NCBI GenBank assembly: GCA_002422345.1 | Contig: DIUL01000082.1 | Span: forward strand, 1-17,667 | Reading direction: 5' to 3' | Length of the DNA: 17,667 nucleotides | DNA from: Acetobacteraceae bacterium UBA6159 | GTDB taxonomy: Bacteria; Pseudomonadota; Alphaproteobacteria; Acetobacterales; Acetobacteraceae | Part shown: one piece after another, positions 7,564-13,843 of the stretch | Numbering within the stretch: the stretch's first letter is position 1 | Layout: every line of letters starts with the position of its first letter | The notes under the pieces: model-generated | Told to the model about the DNA's origin: nothing | What the model saw: the letters and a program-made list of their open reading frames with translations, nothing else | Database searches by the model: none | Translations under genes and position numbers: made by a program

Positions 7564-8436
7564 TCAGGCGCCGGTAAGCCGAGCCTTGATGTCTTCGATC
7601 TGAAGCCAGTTGTCGACGGTGATGGTGACCTGGCCGGCGCCGTCGGGGTTGACCAGCAACCGCACCCGCATGCCGGTCGCGTCGGACATCTCGGTTTCAA
7701 AGGCGCGCAGGTTGGCGTCTTTCTCGACCTTCTTCCGGCCCGGCTTGGGCATGGTGTCGCGGACGATCAACTGCTCGGTCTGCCGGACGGACAGGCCGCG
7801 GTTGATGATCTTTGGCATGATCGCCGCCGGGTCCGGGTGCTTCAACATGGTCCGGGCGTGGGCGTAGCTCAGCTTGCCCTCCCGCACATTGATCTGCACT
7901 TCCGACGGCAGATTCAGCAGGCGGAGCATGTTGCTGATGTGGGAGCGCGACTTGCTGATCGCGTGGCCCATCGCCTCATGCGTGAAGTGGAAATCCTCGA
8001 TCAGGCGGCGCAGGCCTTCCGCTTCCTCGATCGGGTTCAGGTCCTGGCGTTGCAGGTTCTCGACCAGCGCCGCCGCGGCGACGTCGCTGTCGGACAGGGT
8101 GCGCACGAAGACGGGAACCTCGTGCAGGCCTGCCAGGCCCGAGGCGCGCCAGCGACGCTCGCCGGCGATGATCTGGTAGCGTCCGGCCTCGGTCGGGTGG
8201 GGGCGGACCAGGATCGGCTGCAGGATCCCCTGGACCTTGATCGAGTCCGCCAGTTCCGCCAGTTCCGCTTCCGGCATGTCGGTGCGCGGCTGGAAGGGAT
8301 TCGGCTCAAGCAGGTCGATGCCGATTTCACGCACCGCCGGCGGGGCATTGTTCTCGGCCGGAGTCATCTCTCCCATCAGCGCCGCGAGCCCCTTGCCGAG
8401 GCGCGGGCTTTTCGGAGGGGTGGTCGTGGTGCTCAT
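7564..8436 (-). CDS. parB: Chromosome-partitioning protein ParB (Spo0J family)
   Basis: Predicted 290-aa ParB, a CTP-dependent DNA clamp that loads at parS sites and organises the replication-origin region. Visible in order: the N-terminal ParA-contact motif RLGKGLAALMGE (12-23), the CTP-binding domain with GERRWRA (92-98) and ENLQRQDLNPIEEA (126-139), a helix-turn-helix at about 152-176 (AISKSRSHISNMLRLLNLP), and a C-terminal dimerisation region. ATG 8436, four bases after the parA stop, was chosen because the typical N-terminus begins there; a GTG at 8475 would overlap parA by 35 bp. The length and motifs match chromosomal rather than plasmid ParB. It is co-transcribed with parA and probably with the rhodanese gene. 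Confidence 0.96.
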   Translation of the reverse strand: MSTTTTPPKSPRLGKGLAALMGEMTPAENNAPPAVREIGIDLLEPNPFQPRTDMPEAELAELADSIKVQGILQPILVRPHPTEAGRYQIIAGERRWRASGLAGLHEVPVFVRTLSDSDVAAAALVENLQRQDLNPIEEAEGLRRLIEDFHFTHEAMGHAISKSRSHISNMLRLLNLPSEVQINVREGKLSYAHARTMLKHPDPAAIMPKIINRGLSVRQTEQLIVRDTMPKPGRKKVEKDANLRAFETEMSDATGMRVRLLVNPDGAGQVTITVDNWLQIEDIKARLTGA

Positions 8437-8440
8437 GGCT

Positions 8441-9247
8441 TCATGCTCGCTGTCTTGTACCACCGCGTTGTTCACGTGTCAGAAACTCCTTCGCAAGCTG
8501 TACATAGGCCTGCGCCCCGGCCGATCGCAGATCATACGCCAACACCGGCTTGCCATGACTGGGCGCTTCCGACACTCGTACGTTGCGTGGGATAGCCGTA
8601 TTGTAAACCCAATCGCCAAAAAAATCCCGCACATCCCGCATCACCTGCTGCGACATGTTGTTCCGGCCGTCGAACATGGTCAGCAGGATGCCCTGGAGAT
8701 GCAAAGCGGGGTTGAACCGGGTGCGAACGGCCTCGATCGTCTGCACCAGGGCGCTGATTCCTTCCAGCGCGAAAAATTCACATTGCAGCGGCACCAGGAC
8801 GGCGTCCGCCGCGGTCAGCACGTTCAGCGTGAGCAGCCCCAGGCTGGGCGGGCAATCGATGAACACATACCGGAAATTCCCCGCCACCCTGATCGGTGCG
8901 AGCGCTCGGCGCAGCTTGAACTCCCGCCGGTTGGCCACCGTGAGTTCGGGTTCGGCGCCCGCCAGCGCGATGGTGGCGGGGATGATGAACAGGCGCGGGA
9001 TGGCGGTGGGCAGGGGGGCCGGCATCTCCGATGGTTCAGACGCCAGAAGCTGGTAGCTGTTGGCCTGCCGGTTCGCCCGGTCGATCCCGAGGCCGGTGGA
9101 GGCATTGCCCTGCGGGTCAAAATCGATGACGAGCACGTCTTCGCCCAGCGCCGCGAGGGCGGTCGCGAGGTTGACCGCGGTCGTGGTCTTGCCGACCCCG
9201 CCCTTCTGGTTCGCGACGGCGAAAATCTGCGGCGGCTTGCTGGTCAC
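8441..9247 (-). CDS. parA: Chromosome-partitioning ATPase ParA (Soj family)
   Basis: Predicted 268-aa deviant Walker ATPase that binds DNA non-specifically as an ATP dimer and pulls ParB-parS complexes apart. The Walker A motif KGGVGKTT (15-22, with signature K15 and K20), the A' motif DFDPQGNAS and the Walker B segment FIDCPPSLG are all present. GTG 9247 (VTSKPPQIFAVANQ) was selected because it gives the usual ParA length. The ORF stays open to 9367, but that extra 40-residue segment is Arg/Pro-rich and unlike the family. In many alphaproteobacteria parA follows rsmG (gidB); here the upstream gene is an azoreductase, so the usual gid-par linkage is not seen. parB follows after 4 bp. Confidence 0.95.
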   Translation of the reverse strand: MTSKPPQIFAVANQKGGVGKTTTAVNLATALAALGEDVLVIDFDPQGNASTGLGIDRANRQANSYQLLASEPSEMPAPLPTAIPRLFIIPATIALAGAEPELTVANRREFKLRRALAPIRVAGNFRYVFIDCPPSLGLLTLNVLTAADAVLVPLQCEFFALEGISALVQTIEAVRTRFNPALHLQGILLTMFDGRNNMSQQVMRDVRDFFGDWVYNTAIPRNVRVSEAPSHGKPVLAYDLRSAGAQAYVQLAKEFLTREQRGGTRQRA

Positions 9248-9372
9248 GATGATCCGGTCGCGGTGTGGGAAACGGCCGAGTCGGAACGGCCGTCGGCCGT
9301 AAGGTAATGGGTGCGGCCCTCCCTTGCCAGCGCGGGGTTGTGCGGGGGGTTCAGGGCGCGATTCCACACAAC

Positions 9373-9398
9373 CCCCTCTCCTCCGTTGGGGAGAGGGG
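9373..9398 (-). terminator. Hairpin downstream of the azoreductase gene
   Basis: Perfect 9-bp arms CCCCTCTCC (9373-9381) and GGAGAGGGG (9390-9398) enclose an 8-base loop. On the minus strand the structure begins about 20 bases after the azoreductase stop and could end that transcript before parA. No T-run follows, so it may instead be a dispersed palindrome; a related GC-rich palindrome occurs at 12589-12647. The rest of the 171-bp gap (9248-9418) shows no gene, and no clear parA promoter could be fixed. Confidence 0.45.
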
Positions 9399-9418
9399 CG
9401 ATCACCCCCCGAACCGCG

Positions 9419-10015
9419 TTACCCCAGCGCCGCCGCCGCGCCGGCCATCGCCCGCGCCACGGAATCGGGTCCCCGCGCCATCCCCTCCAACGGGATGCAC
9501 CGCAGGTCGCACAGGCCGATCGTGCCCAGCACCGCCCGCAGATAGGGCGTCAGGAAGTCCGGCTGCACGGGCACGCCCTCCTGCGCTGCCTCGGTGAACC
9601 ACCCGCCCGAGGCCATCACCACGAACACCGGCCGGTCCGCCAGCAGCCCCATTTTCCCCGCGGGCGTGGAGCGGAACGTCCGGTCGATCCGCACGATCTG
9701 GTCCAGCCAGGCCTTCAGCACCGCCGGCACCGTGTAGTTGTGCATCGGCGTTGCGATCACCACCGTGTCCGCCCCCTCAAGCTCCTGGATCAGCGCCTCC
9801 GACACCGCCAGCGCGGGGGACGCGGCGTCCCGCGCTAGGATCGCGGCGCTGAACGCGGCGTCGACCAGAGGCGGCGGGGCCGCCGCAAGATCCCGCGCGA
9901 TCACCCGTGCGCCGGGAGAGCGTCCCACCAACGCGGCGACCAAGCGGTCCGAGGCGATACGGCTATAGGCGGCGGCGCCACGTGGACTGGCAGATATATG
10001 TAGAATGGTCTTCAT
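9419..10015 (-). CDS. azoR: FMN-dependent NADH:quinone oxidoreductase / azoreductase
   Basis: Predicted 198-aa flavodoxin-fold enzyme of the AzoR family, which uses NADH and FMN for two-electron reduction of quinones and azo compounds, guarding against quinone stress. The N-terminal phosphate-binding segment ISASPRG (7-13) and the family block PMHNYTVPAVLKAWLDQIVR (substrate/FMN pocket), followed by a glycine-rich VMASGGWF loop, are all visible. The length is normal for the family (about 200 aa). It has no signal peptide and is cytoplasmic. The gene lies head-to-head with the MocR-type regulator across 104 bp, so control by that regulator is likely but inferred. The specific symbol rests on family resemblance; other FMN reductases of the same fold cannot be fully excluded. 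Confidence 0.88.
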   Translation of the reverse strand: MKTILHISASPRGAAAYSRIASDRLVAALVGRSPGARVIARDLAAAPPPLVDAAFSAAILARDAASPALAVSEALIQELEGADTVVIATPMHNYTVPAVLKAWLDQIVRIDRTFRSTPAGKMGLLADRPVFVVMASGGWFTEAAQEGVPVQPDFLTPYLRAVLGTIGLCDLRCIPLEGMARGPDSVARAMAGAAAALG

Positions 10016-10041
10016 CGATCAGTCCAATCACCTCGGGTCTC

Positions 10042-10052
10042 GCCGAATCGGC
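10042..10052. promoter_or_regulatory. 11-bp palindrome in the azoR/mocR-type divergent region
   Basis: GCCGA-A-TCGGC is an exact palindrome placed 26 bp upstream of the azoreductase start and 67 bp upstream of the regulator start. Its position suits an operator that controls both divergent genes. MocR proteins often use direct repeats, which were not clearly seen here, so the assignment is weak. Confidence 0.25.
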
Positions 10053-10119
10053 ACGCGATCCAGGAAACGCGACCCAAGGCCTATGCAACAGGGCCAGAAA
10101 CGGGCAAATTCGCTGGTCC

Positions 10120-11529
10120 ATGACCCTTTCGATCGAACTGGACCCGGCCGATCCGGGGCCGTTGTATCTCCAGATCGCGCAGCGCCTGCGCGACGCCGTC
10201 GCGGGCGGAACCCTCAAGGCCGGAACGCGCCTGCCCTCCGCCCGCGCCCTCGCCAGCCAACTCGCCGTCGCACGAGGCACCATCGACGCCGCCTATGCCG
10301 TCCTCGCCGGAGAAGGCGCCATCCACACCAGGCGCGGCTCGGGCGGCACCATCATTTCCACCCATTTCACCGCCCGCGTCGCCCAGCCCGTCCAGCCCAA
10401 CATGTTCTTCACCCGCCAGGCCGAACCGGTGGAGACCCGGCTGCCCTTCCGCATGGGCCTGCCCGCGCTGGACGCCTTCCCCCGCAAGACCTGGGCCGCC
10501 CTGACCACCCGCGCCGTCCGCGCCATCGGGACCGAGGCGATGGTCTACCCCGACCCCGCCGGCCACGCCCCGCTGCGAGCCGCCATCGCGAGCTATCTCA
10601 GCCTCGCCCGCGGCATCCACTGCACGCCCGACCAGATCATCGTCACCGCCGGCTTCCAGGGCGCGCTCGCGCTGACCCGGCAGGTGCTGCTGCGCCCCGG
10701 CGACGCCGTCTGGACCGAGGACCCGGGCTATCCGATCGCCCGCCAGGCCCTGGAAGCGAGCGGCGCCCGCCTCGTGCCCCTGCGCGTCGACCGGGACGGG
10801 ATGCGCGTCGCCTCCGGCCGCACCGCCGCCCCCCGCGCCCGCCTCGCCCTCGTCACCCCCGCTCATCAAAGTCCGCTCGGTGTGACCCTCTCCCTCCCCC
10901 GCCGACTCGACCTGGTCGCCTGGGCAACCGAGGCCGGGGCCTGGGTGCTGGAAGACGACTATGACGGAGAGTTCCACTACACCGGCAAGCCGCTGCCGGC
11001 GCTGAAAAGCCTCGATCGCACCGGGCGGGTGCTTTACTGCGGCAGCTTCAGCAAGACGCTGTATCCCGGTCTGCGCCTGGGTTATCTGGTCGTCCCCGAT
11101 GAGCTGAACGGCGCCTTCCTGCGCGCCAGCCGCCTGCTGGCCGGGGGACCGCCCCTGCTGGAACAGCGTGTCGTCGCCGGTTTCATGGAACAGGGCCATT
11201 TCGCCCGCCATTTGCGCCGGATGCGTGGCCTCTACGCATCCCGCCGCGACGCCCTGGCCCGGGCCCTGCGCGACACGTTGGGCGACCGGTTCGGTATCGA
11301 GCCGGAGAGCGGCGGCCTGCATCTGCTGGCCCGCCTGCCGGACACCGAGGACGACACGATGCTCGCTCGCCGCGCCAACGCCGCGGGACTGCCGGTGACC
11401 GCCCTGTCCAGCCTGGCCGCCGCGCATGATTGCGGCCGCGGCCTGCTGCTGGGCTTCACCAACATCCCGGCCGAGGACGCGGCCCCGCTCTCCCGCCAGC
11501 TCGCCGCCGCGCTGGGCATCCAGGCCTGA
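10120..11529 (+). CDS. MocR/PdxR-type transcription regulator with aminotransferase domain
   Basis: Predicted 469-aa fusion of a GntR-type winged helix (about 10-78, including LPSARALASQLAVARGTIDA) with a fold-type I aminotransferase domain (about 100-465). The PLP-binding lysine is K312 in SFSKTLYPGLRLGY, and the EDDYDGEFHY block is typical of the family. Such proteins sense an amine, an amino acid or PLP and switch nearby genes; the second domain is usually not a working aminotransferase. ATG 10120 was chosen because the winged helix starts directly after it; the open frame continues upstream but runs through the divergent azoreductase start. The azoreductase (divergent) and the class II aldolase gene (126 bp downstream, same strand) are the likely targets. 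No vitamin B6 genes are nearby, so a PdxR role is not supported. Confidence 0.9.
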   Translation: MTLSIELDPADPGPLYLQIAQRLRDAVAGGTLKAGTRLPSARALASQLAVARGTIDAAYAVLAGEGAIHTRRGSGGTIISTHFTARVAQPVQPNMFFTRQAEPVETRLPFRMGLPALDAFPRKTWAALTTRAVRAIGTEAMVYPDPAGHAPLRAAIASYLSLARGIHCTPDQIIVTAGFQGALALTRQVLLRPGDAVWTEDPGYPIARQALEASGARLVPLRVDRDGMRVASGRTAAPRARLALVTPAHQSPLGVTLSLPRRLDLVAWATEAGAWVLEDDYDGEFHYTGKPLPALKSLDRTGRVLYCGSFSKTLYPGLRLGYLVVPDELNGAFLRASRLLAGGPPLLEQRVVAGFMEQGHFARHLRRMRGLYASRRDALARALRDTLGDRFGIEPESGGLHLLARLPDTEDDTMLARRANAAGLPVTALSSLAAAHDCGRGLLLGFTNIPAEDAAPLSRQLAAALGIQA

Positions 11530-11655
11530 CGTCCGGCACCTCGCGCAAAGCCAGGGCCACCGCGCGGTTGCACGTTGGCGGATCATCCCGCACGATACGG
11601 CCAGATACCCCGAGGGGTTGGCGCCGTGCCGGCCCGCAACCAAGAGGATTCCAGG

Positions 11656-12417
11656 ATGTCAGCCGCACTCCAACTCCACACCGGCATGTCCCAGGCCGAG
11701 TGGCAGGCCCGCTGCGACCTCGCCGCCGTCTACCACATCATCAATCACCTCGGCTGGACCGACCTGATCAACACCCACATGTCGGCCCGCATCCCTGGGG
11801 AGCCGAACCACTTCCTGATCAACAACTACGGCGAAATGTTCGACGAGATCACCGCCTCCTCGCTGGTCAAGATGGACATGGACGGCAACGTCCTGAGCCC
11901 GGGCGGCAAGTTCAACAACGCCGGCTTCACCATCCATAGCGGCGTCTACAAGGCGCGCTCGGACGCCAACTGCGTGCTGCACACGCATACCCGCGCCGGC
12001 GCCGGCGTGTCCCTGATGAAGCACGGCCTGCGTCCGATCAGCCAGGACCACCTGCATGTGCTGGATGACGTCGTCTACCACGAGTACGGCGTGCCCGCGA
12101 CGCAGGAGGAGTGCGACGCCCTCGCCGTCAGCCTGAAGGACGGCGGCAGCTGCGTGGTCCTGATGAACCACGGCCTGCTGACCCTGGGCCACACGATCCA
12201 TGGCGCCGTGATGCGGCTCTATATGCTGGAACGCGCCTGCGAGCTGGAACTGATCTCTCGCCAGTTGGGTGAGGACCCCGTGATCGTCGACGAATACGTC
12301 CAGGGCAAGGCGAAGGAGCGGATGCGCAAGCACCGCGCGACCGACACCTACGGCCTGGCCGAGTTCAAGGGCCTGGAGCGCACCGCCGAACGCAAGGGCT
12401 TCGACTGGCGCCGCTGA
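11656..12417 (+). CDS. Class II aldolase/adducin-family protein
   Basis: Predicted 253-aa member of the class II (zinc) aldolase/adducin family, related to fuculose- and ribulose-phosphate aldolases/epimerases. The zinc ligands are visible: H109 and H111 in VLHTHTRAG and H172 in MNHGLLTLG. Residues 33-90 hold the N-terminal strands with NTHMSARIPG and the SPGGKFNNAG turn. Many family members with this exact pattern have no assigned substrate, and adducin-like proteins without catalysis exist, so no reaction is claimed. The start at 11656 is supported by a GAGGA ribosome site (11644-11648). It follows the MocR-type gene on the same strand and ends just before a strong terminator hairpin. Confidence 0.88.
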   Translation: MSAALQLHTGMSQAEWQARCDLAAVYHIINHLGWTDLINTHMSARIPGEPNHFLINNYGEMFDEITASSLVKMDMDGNVLSPGGKFNNAGFTIHSGVYKARSDANCVLHTHTRAGAGVSLMKHGLRPISQDHLHVLDDVVYHEYGVPATQEECDALAVSLKDGGSCVVLMNHGLLTLGHTIHGAVMRLYMLERACELELISRQLGEDPVIVDEYVQGKAKERMRKHRATDTYGLAEFKGLERTAERKGFDWRR

Positions 12418-12426
12418 GCCGCGACA

Positions 12427-12450
12427 GGGACGGCGGAGCCCCGCCGTCCC
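12427..12450 (+). terminator. Strong stem-loop after the aldolase-family gene
   Basis: Ten perfect base pairs, GGGACGGCGG (12427-12436) against CCGCCGTCCC (12441-12450), close a four-base AGCC loop 10 bases after the stop codon. There is no clear T-run after the stem. The position and strength still make an intrinsic-type terminator or mRNA 3'-end stabiliser likely. Confidence 0.65.
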
Positions 12451-12588
12451 ATCACGGATCACGGTTGCCTTGAGCGTCAGCGATTGGGTATGATGGAACA
12501 TAATATGAACATCAAACCATCCGCGATGGCCGAAGACAAGCTGGATCAGAAAATTCACACGGTCGTACCCCATGTCCGGTGAGCCAAC

Positions 12589-12647
12589 GCCCCCTCTCCC
12601 CTTGCGGGCTTGGGCCGCGAAGCGAACCAAGGCCGGGGTGAGGGGGC
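12589..12647. repeat. Nested palindrome, dispersed-repeat-like
   Basis: Outer arms GCCCCCTCTCCCC (12589-12601) and GGGGTGAGGGGGC (12635-12647) pair at 12 of 13 positions. Inside them CTTGG (12609-12613) pairs with CCAAG (12627-12631), giving a nested stem. The structure sits between the first and second copies of the short motif and looks like a mobile or dispersed palindromic unit rather than a terminator of a defined gene. Confidence 0.5.
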
Positions 12648-12671
12648 TTCGCGGCACGGACCGAGGGATTG

Positions 12672-12718
12672 CAACCGCCACCCCGACCCTCTTCCACAAG
12701 GGGCGAGGGCGGCGGGTT
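12672..12718. repeat. Imperfect GC-rich palindrome
   Basis: A left arm starting AACCGCCACCCCGACCC and a right arm GGGCGAGGGCGGCGGGTT (12701-12718) pair imperfectly around a TTCCACAA-type loop. It lies directly before the second copy of the CCCCATGTCCGGTGAG motif and after the nested palindrome, so the two hairpins and the motif copies may form one composite element. Confidence 0.35.
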
Positions 12719-12942
12719 TGCATTTTCCGTACGGTCCTACCCCATGTCCGGTGAGAAATCCGGCCGGCCGCGCCGTCCCAAATCCGCCGCCGCCCCGTCC
12801 AACGACCTCCGTGACGTCCTCCCTGTATCTCCGTGCTGAAAACGCGCGCGCCGCCGCGCCCCGGCCCATCGCATTTTTCCCAACACCACGACCCCATGCC
12901 CGGTGAGGATCGCCCCACCCCCAGCCCGCGGGAACAACCAGA

Positions 12943-13833
12943 ATGAGCCTCCAGATCACCCCGGTTCACCCCGACTTCGTGGCCGAGGCCGCCGGCATCG
13001 ATCTCTCCCACCCGACCGACCCCGCCACCATCGACGCCATCTGGCAGGCCATCGACCGCTATGCCGTCCTCGTCTTCCACGGCCAACGCCTGACCGACGC
13101 CCAACTGCGTGACTTCGCCGCCCGCTTCGGCCCCCTCGAAATCGGGCGCGCCGCCGCTCGGCCTGGCCGCCGGCGCCTCGCCATCCCGCAGATCGGCGAT
13201 ATCTCCAACCTGAACGAAGACCACCAGGTCCGCGACCTGCACGACCGCCGCCGGCTCGACAGCCTGGGCAACCGGCTGTGGCACACCGATGCCTCCTACA
13301 TGCCCGTCCCCGTCGTGCTGGGGATGCTACACGCGGTGACCGTCCCGCCACCCTCCCCCTTCGGCAACGGGGAAACCGAGTTCGCCGACATGCGCGCCGC
13401 CTATGACGCCCTGCCGGACGCGACCAAGGCCGCCATCGACCCCCTGGTCATCCAGCACGACGTCTTCTGGTCCCGCGGCCAGATCGGCTTCACCGAATTC
13501 CCGGCCGGCGAGCGCGAGCAATACCCGCCCTCGCCACAACGCCTGGTGCGGACCCATCCGGGTTCAAAGCGGAAAACGCTGTACCTGTCCGCCCATGCCT
13601 CCCACGTGGAAGGCTGGCCGGTCGCGGACGGAAGGCTTTTGCTGTTCGATCTGAACACCCACGCGACGCAGCCGGCCTTCGTCCACAGCCATACTTGGCG
13701 GGTGGGCGATGTCGTGATCTGGGACAACCGCTGCACCATGCATCGCGGCCGCCCGCATGACGAAGGCCAGGCCCGCGACCTGCGGCGAGCCACCACGCTC
13801 GATACCGGCTCGACGCTGGAGGAAGCGGCGTAA
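12943..13833 (+). CDS. TauD/TfdA-family Fe(II)/2-oxoglutarate dioxygenase
   Basis: Predicted 296-aa non-haem iron oxygenase, which couples 2-oxoglutarate decarboxylation to hydroxylation of a substrate. The iron-binding triad is visible: H114 and D116 in LWHTDASY, and H267 in CTMHRGRP. The 2-oxoglutarate-binding arginine is in RDLRRATT (R281 or R282). The protein is of family length and has no signal peptide. The TMHRGRP and WHTDASY forms resemble the TfdA branch (2,4-D and related dioxygenases) more than taurine dioxygenase, but the substrate cannot be assigned. It lies alone after a 525-bp gap and ends 10 bp from the convergent lipoprotein gene, with no room for a separate terminator. Confidence 0.92.
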   Translation: MSLQITPVHPDFVAEAAGIDLSHPTDPATIDAIWQAIDRYAVLVFHGQRLTDAQLRDFAARFGPLEIGRAAARPGRRRLAIPQIGDISNLNEDHQVRDLHDRRRLDSLGNRLWHTDASYMPVPVVLGMLHAVTVPPPSPFGNGETEFADMRAAYDALPDATKAAIDPLVIQHDVFWSRGQIGFTEFPAGEREQYPPSPQRLVRTHPGSKRKTLYLSAHASHVEGWPVADGRLLLFDLNTHATQPAFVHSHTWRVGDVVIWDNRCTMHRGRPHDEGQARDLRRATTLDTGSTLEEAA

Positions 13834-13843
13834 CCGCCCCTGG

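Larger units (their letters stand above)
12551..12907. repeat. Three copies of a CCCCATGYCCGGTGAG motif
   Basis: The 18-mer TACCCCATGTCCGGTGAG occurs exactly at 12566-12583 and 12738-12755, and a third copy with one change (ATGCCCGG) ends at 12907. Similarity between copies extends about 12-15 bases upstream: a T/A run, then ACGGTC in the first two, and an ATTTT(T)CC stretch in the last two. It is lost downstream. Spacings are 172 and 152 bp. Read on the minus strand the motif is CTCACCGGRCATGGGGT. No function is known from sequence; a dispersed intergenic repeat or a protein-binding site are both possible. Confidence 0.6.
12418..12942. other. 525-bp gene-free stretch with hairpins and repeats
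   Basis: No convincing gene lies between the aldolase-family and dioxygenase genes. The stretch opens with a terminator hairpin (12427-12450). A less GC-biased part follows (about 12480-12560), which contains a 30-codon open frame (12490-12582) of doubtful coding value. After that come two GC-rich hairpins and three copies of a short motif. The promoter and ribosome site of the dioxygenase gene must lie at the right end, but only a weak GGGAA before ATG 12943 was seen. Confidence 0.6.

Noticed and set aside
7201..8595. 464-codon plus-strand frame opposite the rhodanese and parB genes
   Set aside because: It is composed of His/Asp/Arg-rich sequence mirrored from parB codons, with no domain.
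9248..9367. 40-codon upstream extension of parA
   Set aside because: Arg/Pro-rich and unlike any ParA N-terminus; GTG 9247 gives the usual length.
10081..11643. 520-codon minus-strand frame opposite the MocR-type gene, rich in Gly/Ala/Gln
   Set aside because: It mirrors codon bias of the real gene, has no recognisable domain and no ribosome site.
12490..12582. 30-codon open frame (begins MMEHNMNIK) in the gap after the aldolase-family gene
   Set aside because: No clear ribosome site, no known family, and its last codons lie in the repeated motif, so it is likely chance or a decayed fragment.
12572..12754. 60-codon open frame between the first two motif copies
   Set aside because: It is read through a hairpin palindrome and its ends are set by the repeat itself.
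11659..13284. 541-codon minus-strand frame across the aldolase gene, the gene-free gap and the dioxygenase gene
   Set aside because: It runs through hairpins and repeats and opposite two well-supported genes; no family motifs were seen.
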